NCBI GenBank assembly: GCA_965216885.1
Contig: OZ244209.1
Location: 5,642,001-5,706,000, forward strand
DNA: 64,000 nucleotides
Direction of reading: 5' to 3'
DNA from: CAYNJG01 sp965216885
GTDB lineage: Bacteria > Planctomycetota > Planctomycetia > Pirellulales > Pirellulaceae
Shown here: positions 27,443 through 35,302 of the stretch, piece after piece
How the letters are laid out: each line of letters opens with the position of its first letter
Position numbering within the stretch: position 1 is the stretch's first letter
Made by a program: the position numbers and the translations under genes
Notes under the pieces: model-generated
Database searches by the model: none
Told to the model about the DNA's origin: nothing
What the model saw: the letters and a program-made list of their open reading frames with translations, nothing else

Positions 27443-28765
27443 GTGTCAAAACCAAAGAGCAAGAGCTTCACATCCATCGTCGTTGAATCCCTGGGCTGGC
27501 CGCTGTTCTGGGGCATGGCGGCAACCGTGGCGTTCTATCTGCTGATTGGCTTCGGCATCATTCAAAGCCAGCTGGTCTCGCGCTACTTTGCCGGTCACCC
27601 GGTCGAGTACGTGGAAACCGCCCTGTTCTTTGTGGGCGTGATGGCACTGCTGCTCAAAGCGGGCGACCTTGCCTTCCAGTTCCGTTCGGTTCCCGAGACA
27701 GAACTCTCCGAACCCGCCGAACACGGGGACTCGGTCGACACCGTCGGATCGCTGCTCGACGAAGTGGCCAGCTTCCCGGCTCGCATTCGAGATAGCTACC
27801 TCGCGAAACGACTCCACGGCGCACTCCGGCATGTGCAACGGAACGAGTCGGCCGAAGAAATCGACGTACAACTGCGTTACCTTTCCGACATGGATGCCGA
27901 ACGATCTCACGAGGGTTACTCGCTTGTCAGAATGATCGTATGGGCCACGCCCATGCTGGGTTTTCTGGGCACGGTAATCGGAATCACGATGGCGTTGGGC
28001 AATCTTTCACCGGAGGCACTCGTCGACGCGCCGAAAGAAGCCATGCAGGGCCTGCTCGCTGGCCTGAGCGTGGCGTTCGACACCACCGCACTCGCGCTGT
28101 CGCTTTCGATCGTCCTGATGTTCGTCCAGTTCCTCGTTCGTGAAGTGGAAACCCAACTCCTGGGCGTCGTAGATCGCAAGGCAGAGGATATCCTCTCCGG
28201 ACGTTTCCAGTCCAAGGGCACGTCGACGGACCCCAACGTCAATACGATTCGCATGATGTCCGAGAAGGTCGTCGAATCCGTTGAAGAACTCACCAGCCGC
28301 CAGGCGGAAATCTGGGGCACGGCCCTCTCCGCGACGCAACGCCAGTGGAGCGACGCCCTGCAATCGACCAACGGCGCCGTACAGACGCGATTCATGGAAA
28401 CACTCGATGAGTCCATGAAATCCCACGCTGAAGCTATGAAAAACGCCGAACGCGAAGCCAGCCGCGAAATGATTCAGCGCTGGTCGAACGTTCAAGCCGG
28501 CATGCAGGAACAGGCTTCACTGCTGGCTGCACAACACGAAGCGATTACCGAACAGGGTAACGTGATGCTTCGCGTTCTCGATGCCACCGGCGAGGTAACC
28601 AAGCTGGAAACTTCGCTAAACCAGAACCTCAACGCGCTCGCGGGAGCCAAGAACTTTGAGGACACGGTGATGAGCCTGTCGGCGGCAATCCAACTGTTGA
28701 CTGGACGGCTTGGCATGCAAACTTCCGAGTTGAATCTGCAAACGAAGAAGGACATCGCAGCATGA
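27443..28765 (+). CDS. MotA/TolQ/ExbB-family proton channel protein with long coiled-coil tail
   Basis: 440 residues from the GTG at 27443, chosen because AAAGGA lies six bases before it; a TTG at 27428 would add five residues and cover that site. Four membrane helices lie at about 15-40, 52-75, 158-185 and 203-235. The third carries TPMLGFLGTVIGI, the conserved ExbB/TolQ signature with its channel threonine, and the fourth carries GLSVAFDTTALALSLS. Residues 240-440 form a cytoplasmic helical tail, longer than in ExbB or TolQ. The family forms pentameric proton-driven stators. The stop overlaps the next ATG (ATGA at 28762-28765), so it is translationally coupled to its two partners. Confidence 0.9.
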   Translation: MSKPKSKSFTSIVVESLGWPLFWGMAATVAFYLLIGFGIIQSQLVSRYFAGHPVEYVETALFFVGVMALLLKAGDLAFQFRSVPETELSEPAEHGDSVDTVGSLLDEVASFPARIRDSYLAKRLHGALRHVQRNESAEEIDVQLRYLSDMDAERSHEGYSLVRMIVWATPMLGFLGTVIGITMALGNLSPEALVDAPKEAMQGLLAGLSVAFDTTALALSLSIVLMFVQFLVREVETQLLGVVDRKAEDILSGRFQSKGTSTDPNVNTIRMMSEKVVESVEELTSRQAEIWGTALSATQRQWSDALQSTNGAVQTRFMETLDESMKSHAEAMKNAEREASREMIQRWSNVQAGMQEQASLLAAQHEAITEQGNVMLRVLDATGEVTKLETSLNQNLNALAGAKNFEDTVMSLSAAIQLLTGRLGMQTSELNLQTKKDIAA

Positions 28766-31005
28766 GCGGACGGCGCAAGATTCGTGATAACGTCGGCATG
28801 AATCTTTTCCCGTTCATGGCAGTTCTGATCTGCACAACGGGAGCTTTGATCATGCTGCTTGTGGTGATGGTGCAGCAGGCCCGCGTGCGCGCCACCGTCG
28901 ACGTCGCCATGCAACCGGTAACTCCCGATCCGGCAGTGGCCATGCTGGTGCGGGCCAACGCACAGACGAAAGCGGAAAATGATCGCATCCAACGCGAGAA
29001 CGAGAAGGTCCGGGCCCAAAACGAACTCACAAAGAGCGAGAACGAGCGAATCGCCACGGAGAACGAGATTCGGCTGGCTCAACACGAGGAAGACAAGCGG
29101 CTCGCCGAACAACGCGCCCAGGAGATAGAAGACCTGAAATGGGAGACGTCGATTCTGACGCCCTCCTGGCAGAAGACAATCGAGCAATTGGCCGATCAAC
29201 GCCTGGCGCTCAGCCATATCGAGGCACACACTCGCGAGCTTTCGGAAAAGGCTTCTCAAATGCAGGCCGAAGCGGACATGATTGCCGCCGCCGCTCGCGA
29301 CGAGCTGCTGGTCCGTGAAAACTCGCAACAGGACCTTGAACAACTCAAGAACGAGATTGCCGCGAAAAAGGACGAAGCCGAAGCAATCAAGAAAGAAGCT
29401 GCCAACAGTCAGAAGAAATATGCACTCATTCCCTATGACGGACCGAGCGGAACACATCGACCGCCGATCTATGTCGAATGTCTGCCGGATCGTGTGGTGT
29501 TGCAGCCTGAAAATGTCGTGCTGATTGGTGATGACTTTCGGCCACCGCTTGAACTCGACAATCCGCTGGCCTCGGCGCTCCGCGCGAAGCGTGAATTCCT
29601 GCTGGAAAACGGTTTGATCGACGGGCAGAGCGAACCGTACCCGCTGCTGGTCGTCCGGCCGGGATCCGCTTCATCGTACGCTGCGGCGCGTTCAGCGATG
29701 ACGGCGTGGGAATCTGAATTTGGGTACGAACTGGTCGAAGCGGACCTTGAACTGGATTACAAGCCTGCCAATCGACAACTCAAGGAGTTGCTGGAGGACG
29801 TGGTCATCGAATCTCGCGGCAAGCGAGAACGAATGCGTCTCGCAATGCGATCGCGCCGGCCATCTCAGCCCGAGCTTCTGCGGCCATCCATCAACGGTGG
29901 TTTCGAAACCGTTCGCGGCCGAAACGGCTCGGGCAGCGGCTTCGGCAACGGACGCGGATTTGGGGACGACTCTGGATTCGGCGGCGGGCAAGGTCCTGGC
30001 GGCGGTAGCGGCAATGGATTCGGCAATGGATTCGGCGCCGACAACGGCGGTTTCGGCAACGCCGGCCGTGGTGATTCGCTGGCGGGAAGTCAGGCCAACG
30101 GTGGCCGTGGAATGACAAGCAGTGGCCGATACTCATCAGGTTCCGCGTACGGACCAAACGGTGCGCCCAACGACGGCCGCTTCAATGGCTCCGGTTCCGA
30201 AGCCACGAACCGCTTCGGTGGTCCCGGTGGAGACTTCAACAACGCTCGCGGCGGCTCATCGAATGTTGCCCAGTCGGGAAATCGATTTGAAGGTGCGAAT
30301 TCACAATTCGGCGGCAGTCCCGGCGGTTCGCAATTCGCGAACAGCGGGTCTTATGCGGGCGGGTCAGGCGGTGCGGGACAGAACGGCTCCGGCAACTCGG
30401 GCGCCACGCAAGACGGCGAAGGCTCCAATGGTTCACAGCAGGCCTACCAGGGTCAGTCTGGCCCGGGACAATCGATGGCCGGCGCACTCGCGGGGCAGCA
30501 AACTCGCGGCGCGGGAGCTGGCGGGAACTCGTCGACGGCGACCGGTTCTGGCGGAAAAGGTGCCAGTGGGTCAGGCGGTTCCAGCGGATCTCAGGGACAA
30601 GCCGCATCCGGTGGAATGGCCGCTTCGGCGACCAATTTCAACTCGAACCAAAGCCTCGCAAACGGCCGCGGTCGCAACTGGGCCCTGCCTCCGTCACAGC
30701 CCGATGCGGTCGGCATCAAACGCCCCATCAAAGTCATGTGTAGCGGCGAAACACTGCTGCTGGTTCCGGAACGCGGCACCCGACAGGAAGTACAAATCTT
30801 CCGTCACAACGGTGCGGTAACGGGCGTTGTTGATCCCTTCGTCGAGGCCGTACGTTCCCGGATGGAAACGTGGGGAATCGCGGGACGCGGCATCTACTGG
30901 CGACCCGTTCTCCAGGTGCAGATCCGTGACAACGCAGACGCCAACTACAACCAACTTCTCAAGCTTCTTGAAAACAGCGGCATCGAGGTAACGCGCGAGC
31001 CATGA
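28762..31005 (+). CDS. ExbD/TolR-like partner lacking the membrane aspartate, with Gly-rich middle
   Basis: 747 residues. One membrane helix at about 14-37 (LFPFMAVLICTTGALIMLLVVM) has the Pro-Phe entry typical of ExbD/TolR, but alanine where those proteins carry the proton-binding aspartate. A coiled coil rich in Glu, Arg and Lys spans about 70-215. A folded part at about 220-360 begins PIYVECLPDRVVLQP, then a Gly/Ser/Asn-rich region runs from about 380 to 640. The C-terminal part at 650-747 begins similarly (PIKVMCSGETLLLVP), suggesting the two folded parts are related. The start overlaps the channel gene and the stop overlaps the third gene. The periplasmic part probably acts as the effector arm. 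Confidence 0.8.
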   Translation: MSGRRKIRDNVGMNLFPFMAVLICTTGALIMLLVVMVQQARVRATVDVAMQPVTPDPAVAMLVRANAQTKAENDRIQRENEKVRAQNELTKSENERIATENEIRLAQHEEDKRLAEQRAQEIEDLKWETSILTPSWQKTIEQLADQRLALSHIEAHTRELSEKASQMQAEADMIAAAARDELLVRENSQQDLEQLKNEIAAKKDEAEAIKKEAANSQKKYALIPYDGPSGTHRPPIYVECLPDRVVLQPENVVLIGDDFRPPLELDNPLASALRAKREFLLENGLIDGQSEPYPLLVVRPGSASSYAAARSAMTAWESEFGYELVEADLELDYKPANRQLKELLEDVVIESRGKRERMRLAMRSRRPSQPELLRPSINGGFETVRGRNGSGSGFGNGRGFGDDSGFGGGQGPGGGSGNGFGNGFGADNGGFGNAGRGDSLAGSQANGGRGMTSSGRYSSGSAYGPNGAPNDGRFNGSGSEATNRFGGPGGDFNNARGGSSNVAQSGNRFEGANSQFGGSPGGSQFANSGSYAGGSGGAGQNGSGNSGATQDGEGSNGSQQAYQGQSGPGQSMAGALAGQQTRGAGAGGNSSTATGSGGKGASGSGGSSGSQGQAASGGMAASATNFNSNQSLANGRGRNWALPPSQPDAVGIKRPIKVMCSGETLLLVPERGTRQEVQIFRHNGAVTGVVDPFVEAVRSRMETWGIAGRGIYWRPVLQVQIRDNADANYNQLLKLLENSGIEVTREP

Positions 31006-32102
31006 GACGACAGCAGGAAGCCCTATCGGAAGCAATCGGTACTGACGCGTTTCTCGACATCGTCGCGAATCTCGTTGGCATTCTGCTCATTCTCCTGATG
31101 GTGATTGGGGCACGAATGGACGACGCCACGAAGTCCGTCGCCACACCGCCGCCAACAAGCACTCAGCCGGCCCCCGAGGTCATTGCTGCGCTGACTCCTG
31201 TCGAGCCGTTGCCCCCGGTTGCGAGCCTGCAACTGCCCGAGTTGGAGATTCCGGATCCCAACGAAGCCCGACTGGAATTGAGCCGGTTGAAGCAGAGTAT
31301 CTTCCAGGCGGACGAAGAAGCGAAAAAACTGAACCTCGCCATGAAGCTGCAAAAGATCGAACGCGACAATCTGATGCTGGCGGTGACGAACGCAGAACGT
31401 GAGCTGGAACGACGAAGAAATTCGCTCAGTGAAGCCCAACGCAATAACGTCTCCAACGATCTCGAACGCAAACAGGCAGAAGAGGAATATGCCAGCATCG
31501 TCGACCAACTCGAGATGCTCAAGCAAACCGCCGAACAGGAGCAAACCGAGGTACTGCAGCACATCGCCACGCCGATCGCCAAGACCGTCTTCGTACGTGA
31601 AGAGCACTTCCGCCTGAAGAATGGGCGACTGCTATACGTACCGATGAACGAGATGACAAACGTCCTGCGACGCGAAGCTCCGAAGAAGATGTGGAAGCTC
31701 AAGAACGCACAGCAGACGACAGAAGCAATCGGCCCGTACCTTGGGTTCGAAATGCGCTACACGCTGCGGCGCAATCGAGTTCCCTATCGCACCGAGTCGG
31801 GCGCGACGGCGGCTCGTGAAGTTGTCGAGCTGGATCGTTTCGTCATGGTGCCCGTAGGTGCGACGGATGGCGAGTCCATCGATGACGCCTTGAACGCCAC
31901 TTCTGCATTCCGCAGCCGATTGAGTTCCTGGAATCCGCGCGAAACGATTGTCACCGTTTGGACGTATCCTGATAGCTTTGGGGACTTTCGCAAGCTAAAA
32001 GCCGAACTATATAAGATCGGTTATCTCACCGCCGCACGGCCATTGCCGGCGAATCAACTCATCAGTGGCTCACCACAGGGAACTCGGTCGGCCGCTCAAT
32101 AG
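31002..32102 (+). CDS. ExbD/TolR-like partner with intact membrane aspartate
   Basis: 366 residues. The membrane helix at about 15-38 reads FLDIVANLVGILLILLMVIGA. Its Asp, followed by a run of Val, Leu and Ile, matches the essential proton-carrying aspartate of TolR, ExbD and MotB. A coiled coil covers about 80-185. The C-terminal domain at about 195-345 ends in TVWTYPDSFGDFRKLKAELY, which resembles the last strand-helix unit of ExbD periplasmic domains. No OmpA-type peptidoglycan-binding domain is seen. The start overlaps the previous stop by four bases. It is expected to form the proton-coupled pair with the aspartate-free partner inside the ExbB-like pentamer. Confidence 0.82.
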   Translation: MRRQQEALSEAIGTDAFLDIVANLVGILLILLMVIGARMDDATKSVATPPPTSTQPAPEVIAALTPVEPLPPVASLQLPELEIPDPNEARLELSRLKQSIFQADEEAKKLNLAMKLQKIERDNLMLAVTNAERELERRRNSLSEAQRNNVSNDLERKQAEEEYASIVDQLEMLKQTAEQEQTEVLQHIATPIAKTVFVREEHFRLKNGRLLYVPMNEMTNVLRREAPKKMWKLKNAQQTTEAIGPYLGFEMRYTLRRNRVPYRTESGATAAREVVELDRFVMVPVGATDGESIDDALNATSAFRSRLSSWNPRETIVTVWTYPDSFGDFRKLKAELYKIGYLTAARPLPANQLISGSPQGTRSAAQ

Positions 32103-32239
32103 AAACCGCTCCCCCATTCTGGATAACGCGTGACCACTCGCATTGACGATTAAAACCAAAGTGTGGGTTACGCACTTTCTACGCTGCAACTAACGTCAAG
32201 ACTCATCCGTGTTCTGTTGACTTGAGTCGAGGCTGTCCC

Positions 32240-33115
32240 GTGAAGCGTGCTGTTTCTTCTATCGTTCTCCTAATTGGTTGTTGCGCTGCCGCCCCTGGTG
32301 ATGTGGCCATTCAGATTATCCAGGTCTGCGACGATGCCGGCGCGGACTGCACCGACTTGGGCCTGAACGACTCGAACATCGCGGCTCCCAACGACTACGT
32401 CTATGAAACCCAGATGCAAACGATCTGGGATCAGGTACCCGGTGTAGGCACGCTGAACTTTTCGTACACCACCTGGAACAATACGGCAGCCCAGCAACTA
32501 ACATCGGCGGAACGAACCGCCCTGTACGGTGCTGCATGGGTTGGCGGTACACAACCTCCTACCGCCCCTGCGAACACCTTGCAGATCTTCTTCGTCAAAG
32601 ATCATCCCGGCACCTGTACGATTGCCGGGTGCTACGACGGCTCAGCAGGAAAAGGCTGGGAAGCCAATCCACTGGCGAACCCTAACTTCTCTGCAAGAAA
32701 TGCCGGAAACGCGCAACTGGGACTCACCGGATTCAGCACGAACGGTCGGGCGGTGATGGCTAACAACGGATTCGCGAGCGATCAGCTCGCCGGTACACTG
32801 GCTCACGAAATCGGCCACCTGTTGGGCCTGCGACATATCAATGACGATGCCGCCGCTGGTACGACGACCGACCCGAATGTAACGCTGGAAGATAACGTCG
32901 CGAATCTGATGTGGTCCGGAGGTGAGGGGCCTGACTTCGACAACAACCTGTCACTCGTCGAGAATTTCCCGTTGTCCGCGGCACAGAAGACGGCCGTCGT
33001 TCTCAACGGTACGGCACAGGGATTCATTACCGCCGTACCGGAGCCCTCCGCGTTTCTTTTCATGGGGCTTGCGAGCTTACTGGCGGTTGCCAGGAAGAAA
33101 CGGCTGTTGCGTTGA
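32240..33115 (+). CDS. PEP-CTERM metalloprotease of the matrixin/metzincin type
   Basis: 291 residues from the GTG at 32240, which has GAGG seven bases upstream; a TTG at 32222 is less likely. A signal peptide (VKRAVSSIVLLIGCCAAAP) leads to an extracellular domain with the full zinc site HEIGHLLGLRH near residue 188. The C-terminus is a PEP-CTERM tag: VPEPSAF, a hydrophobic helix and the basic end RKKRLLR. That tag directs exosortase-dependent processing at the cell surface. Paired cysteines (CDDAGADC, CTIAGC) suggest disulphides. It lies 137 bases after the stator operon and may be transcribed separately. Confidence 0.9.
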   Translation: MKRAVSSIVLLIGCCAAAPGDVAIQIIQVCDDAGADCTDLGLNDSNIAAPNDYVYETQMQTIWDQVPGVGTLNFSYTTWNNTAAQQLTSAERTALYGAAWVGGTQPPTAPANTLQIFFVKDHPGTCTIAGCYDGSAGKGWEANPLANPNFSARNAGNAQLGLTGFSTNGRAVMANNGFASDQLAGTLAHEIGHLLGLRHINDDAAAGTTTDPNVTLEDNVANLMWSGGEGPDFDNNLSLVENFPLSAAQKTAVVLNGTAQGFITAVPEPSAFLFMGLASLLAVARKKRLLR

Positions 33116-33129
33116 AGTGATCGTGCGCT

Positions 33130-33414
33130 TCACCAATTGATCTCAACCGGCGCGCCTGCGGCAATGCCCAAAAAGCGGCTGGCGTCGTCGCCCACCAGCG
33201 CCAACTCAAGAAACCCGCTGGCTCCCTCATAGGCGACGAACGTCATGTCCGGTTGGCCATGGTCTGTTGGATGGATACCGACGGTACGGTGGCCTTCACA
33301 TGTAATCGTGACACTCGTATCTCGCGGTAGCCCCGCGAGCTTGCCGACAGCAATATCAGTCACCACATCGCCCGACTGTGAAATCGATGCCACCTTCCCG
33401 CTCAGCTTTGCCAC
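33130..33414 (-). CDS. Stand-alone C-terminal domain of the SAM hydroxide adenosyltransferase (DUF62) family
   Basis: 94 residues from a GTG at 33414 with AGAGGGA six bases upstream, which strongly supports a real gene. The protein aligns along its whole length with the last about 95 residues of the neighbouring full-length enzyme: SGDVVTDI against FGNLVTNI, and FVAYEGASGFLELALVGDDA against VALFGSQGWLEIAICNGNA. In the full enzyme this beta domain helps bind SAM at the subunit interface. Alone it lacks the catalytic N-terminal half, so it may be a regulatory partner, a remnant of duplication or a diverged binding protein. Confidence 0.8.
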   Translation of the reverse strand: MAKLSGKVASISQSGDVVTDIAVGKLAGLPRDTSVTITCEGHRTVGIHPTDHGQPDMTFVAYEGASGFLELALVGDDASRFLGIAAGAPVEINW

Positions 33415-33443
33415 AACGTTTCCCTCTTGGTGCGTCCGCAGTG

Positions 33444-33479
33444 TTCGCCCACAAGTATGACTTCGCCCACAAGCATGAC
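33444..33479. repeat. 18-bp tandem repeat upstream of the stand-alone DUF62 domain gene
   Basis: TTCGCCCACAAGTATGAC (33444-33461) is followed directly by a copy differing in one base (33462-33479). It lies between the two minus-strand DUF62 genes, in the promoter region of the smaller one. Such a pair could be a binding site array, but may be a simple slippage duplication. Confidence 0.85.
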
Positions 33480-33545
33480 CTCCACGACTCGGTGCGAGCG
33501 AACGGGCCGCAATTGTACGTGTTCGTCGCTTTGGGCGAAATGTTG

Positions 33546-34340
33546 TTAGGTGGATCGCCGGACGGTCACCATGTCCGCCTCCGTACCGTCCACCTGCAAC
33601 AGCTCAGCGGCGTTTCCGTTGCAAATTGCGATTTCAAGCCAACCTTGCGAGCCAAAAAGAGCTACCACCCCACCCGGTGGGTAGGATGAATACGTCTTCA
33701 CAATCGGAAAACGCCGCCCCCCGAATGCGACCTGCAAGCCAACGTTGCTGCCGGAGATTTTCTGACAGTCGGCCGCCGAAATATTGGTAACCAGATTTCC
33801 AAACGAGTCGATCTCCACAATGGCTCCCACGATCTCGTCCGATGTAATTTTCGGTGGTACCGAATCCAGCCTGACTGGACTATGGCAGATCGTCCGCGCC
33901 AACTCTTCAACAGAATTGCCCGCCGCAAGGTGCGCCGCCACGGGCCCCATGATGTCCCTTCCATGAAATGTCGCGGACACGTTGGCTCGCCAGAACTCTG
34001 CGTTGTCAACAATTCGCACATCGGAATCGTCGTCCAGAACATGCGTCAGCAAGCCATTGTCCGGGGCGACAAACCACTGGTCTTTGTCGCGGACCAGCAA
34101 GATCCGTCGATCCGAACCAACCCCCGGATCGACGACAGCGACGTGGACAGTGCCCGCAGGATAGCAGGTAACGAACTGCCTGATCGCTCGTGCACCGGCA
34201 ACGACATTCTGTGCCGGAATGGAATGCGTTGCATCAACAATCACTACGTCGTTGCAAACGGAGAGAATGGCACCTTTCATCTCCGCGACGTACGGACTGC
34301 CTTCGCCAAAGTCGGTAGTGAGTGTGATGATTCGACGCAT
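33546..34340 (-). CDS. SAM hydroxide adenosyltransferase (SAM-dependent chlorinase/fluorinase-like, DUF62)
   Basis: 264 residues from the ATG at 34340 (MRRIITLTTDFG); AGGGA precedes it, and a TTG 24 bases earlier is less likely. Family motifs are all present: LTTDFGEGSPYVAEMKG, VVDPGVGS, APDNGLLT and FHGRDIMGPVAAHLAAG in the N-terminal half, and the FGNLVTNIS beta domain from about 170. Most members hydrolyse SAM to adenosine and methionine with water as nucleophile; the halogenases are a small subset. Nothing here argues for halogenation. The gene is followed by a separate copy of its own C-terminal domain. Confidence 0.9.
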   Translation of the reverse strand: MRRIITLTTDFGEGSPYVAEMKGAILSVCNDVVIVDATHSIPAQNVVAGARAIRQFVTCYPAGTVHVAVVDPGVGSDRRILLVRDKDQWFVAPDNGLLTHVLDDDSDVRIVDNAEFWRANVSATFHGRDIMGPVAAHLAAGNSVEELARTICHSPVRLDSVPPKITSDEIVGAIVEIDSFGNLVTNISAADCQKISGSNVGLQVAFGGRRFPIVKTYSSYPPGGVVALFGSQGWLEIAICNGNAAELLQVDGTEADMVTVRRST

Positions 34341-34522
34341 TTCGCAGCCGTCCCTGTTGTCCAAAGTGTCCGCGCAATTCAGTGCATAGGTTATGCAATG
34401 TCACTTACAAGCCGGGCGTTAGATTTTCAATTTCAGTTTCGGAGAAACGCCATTTCGCCTGCCTGCCAAAGCGGCAGACATCGAGCCTGCCATTGTCGTA
34501 CCTGATATCGTCGGCGGATGTC

Positions 34523-34552
34523 AAAAAAGGCGTTTCGACCCGAAAAAACGCC
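34523..34552 (-). terminator. Minus-strand Rho-independent terminator
   Basis: GGCGTTT (34529-34535) pairs with AAACGCC (34546-34552), and on the minus strand the stem is followed by six T (A run 34523-34528). It would stop minus-strand transcripts coming from the GGDEF or hsp20 region before they reach the DUF62 gene, although it is over 700 bases from the GGDEF stop. Confidence 0.65.
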
Positions 34553-34564
34553 CATTTCAGTGAT

Positions 34565-34581
34565 TTGGCATCGCTTTTGCA
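34565..34581 (+). promoter_or_regulatory. Sigma-54 (RpoN) type promoter of hsp20
   Basis: TTGGCATCGCTTTTGCA has the invariant GG (34567-34568) and GC (34579-34580) separated by exactly ten bases, and fits TGGCAY-N5-TTGCA well. Transcription would start near 34592. I saw no clear enhancer-binding site upstream. The match is strong by eye but unscored. Confidence 0.65.
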
Positions 34582-34698
34582 AATAGGAAAAATCGAATCG
34601 GGTTGCTTGCGATTCCGGGCAATAGCCCTGAACGACAAGCGAATTACTCGTGGAACAGAGAAGAGTTTATTTAGCAATTAGTCCAGGAGGACCTACAC

Positions 34699-35142
34699 AT
34701 GACTCGTACCTTTATGCCTTTTCGAAATGGTAATATCGCGCCACTGGAAGACCTGGCTCGCGAAGTCGACAGCCTGGTCCAGAATATCTTCGATCCAGAA
34801 GATCGCACACAGAAGTTTACTCCGTATGCGAACCTTGCGGAAACGGAAACAACCTATGAGCTGACTCTCGATCTACCGGGCGTCAACGCAGACGATGTTT
34901 CCGTTGAATTAAACGACGGCAAGCTGATCGTCGCTGGTGAACGAAAGTCAGAAACGGAAGAAAGCGGAAAGACCTTCCATCGCGTTGAAAGACGCTACGG
35001 CAAGTTTCGACGCGTCCTTTCGATTCCGGCACCGGTCGATGAAGGGCAGATTCGCGCCGAGTACAAGGACGGTGTGCTGAGCGTTGTGCTACCCAAGAGC
35101 GAGAAGCTCAAAGTCACAAAGATTCAAGTGAACACCGCCTAA
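34699..35142 (+). CDS. Small heat shock protein, Hsp20/alpha-crystallin family
   Basis: 147 residues, family length. The alpha-crystallin domain runs from about 43 to 140: YELTLDLPGVNADDVSVEL, GERKSETEESGKTFHRVERRYGKF in two steps, and the terminal ADGVLSVVLPK-type strand here read as YKDGVLSVVLPK. The N-terminal helix ends near 35. It is an ATP-independent holdase for unfolding proteins. A perfect AGGAGG lies eight bases before the ATG, one of the strongest ribosome sites in the window, and a sigma-54-type promoter and a strong terminator flank the gene, so it is monocistronic and probably stress-induced. Confidence 0.95.
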   Translation: MTRTFMPFRNGNIAPLEDLAREVDSLVQNIFDPEDRTQKFTPYANLAETETTYELTLDLPGVNADDVSVELNDGKLIVAGERKSETEESGKTFHRVERRYGKFRRVLSIPAPVDEGQIRAEYKDGVLSVVLPKSEKLKVTKIQVNTA

Positions 35143-35173
35143 GGCCGGTATTCACTTGGGCAGATTCCGCACG

Positions 35174-35206
35174 AGCCGTACCGTACTAGTCGGTACGGCT
35201 TTTTTT
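35174..35206 (+). terminator. Rho-independent terminator of hsp20
   Basis: AGCCGTACCG (35174-35183) and CGGTACGGCT (35191-35200) form a 10-bp perfect stem around a 7-base loop, followed by T to 35206. It is the clearest plus-strand terminator in the window, 32 bases after the hsp20 stop. Confidence 0.93.
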
Positions 35207-35246
35207 GCAAATGCCATTCCCGGACACCGCACCGGGAACAAGCAGA

Positions 35247-35302
35247 TTAGCTGGTCTGATGAGCGAGCTGGCTGAGCTAACTGGTTACTTTAGCTGGTCT
35301 GA
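35247..35302. repeat. 13-bp direct repeat at the end of the GGDEF gene
   Basis: TTAGCTGGTCTGA occurs at 35247-35259 and again at 35290-35302. The second copy contains the stop codon and last codons of the GGDEF protein; the first lies 31 bases past its end. It looks like a small duplication and no function is evident. Confidence 0.8.

Larger units (their letters stand above)
34341..34698. other. Regulatory region upstream of hsp20
   Basis: The 358 bases between the DUF62 gene (minus) and hsp20 (plus) hold a small CTGCC/GGCAG hairpin (34463-34477), a minus-strand terminator (34523-34552), a sigma-54-type promoter (34565-34581) and a strong ribosome site AGGAGG (34685-34690). The untranslated leader would be about 107 bases. 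No gene is seen. Confidence 0.6.

Noticed and set aside
27443..32102. Zorya-type anti-phage defence system (ZorA/ZorB motor)
   Set aside because: The channel protein has a long tail like ZorA, but neither partner shows the OmpA-type domain of ZorB, and no ZorC, ZorD (helicase-nuclease) or ZorE gene is adjacent. The next genes are a PEP-CTERM protease and DUF62 proteins.
33546..34340. Fluorinase or chlorinase for halogenated metabolites
   Set aside because: The family motifs fit, but most members are SAM hydrolases and there is no halometabolite gene nearby.
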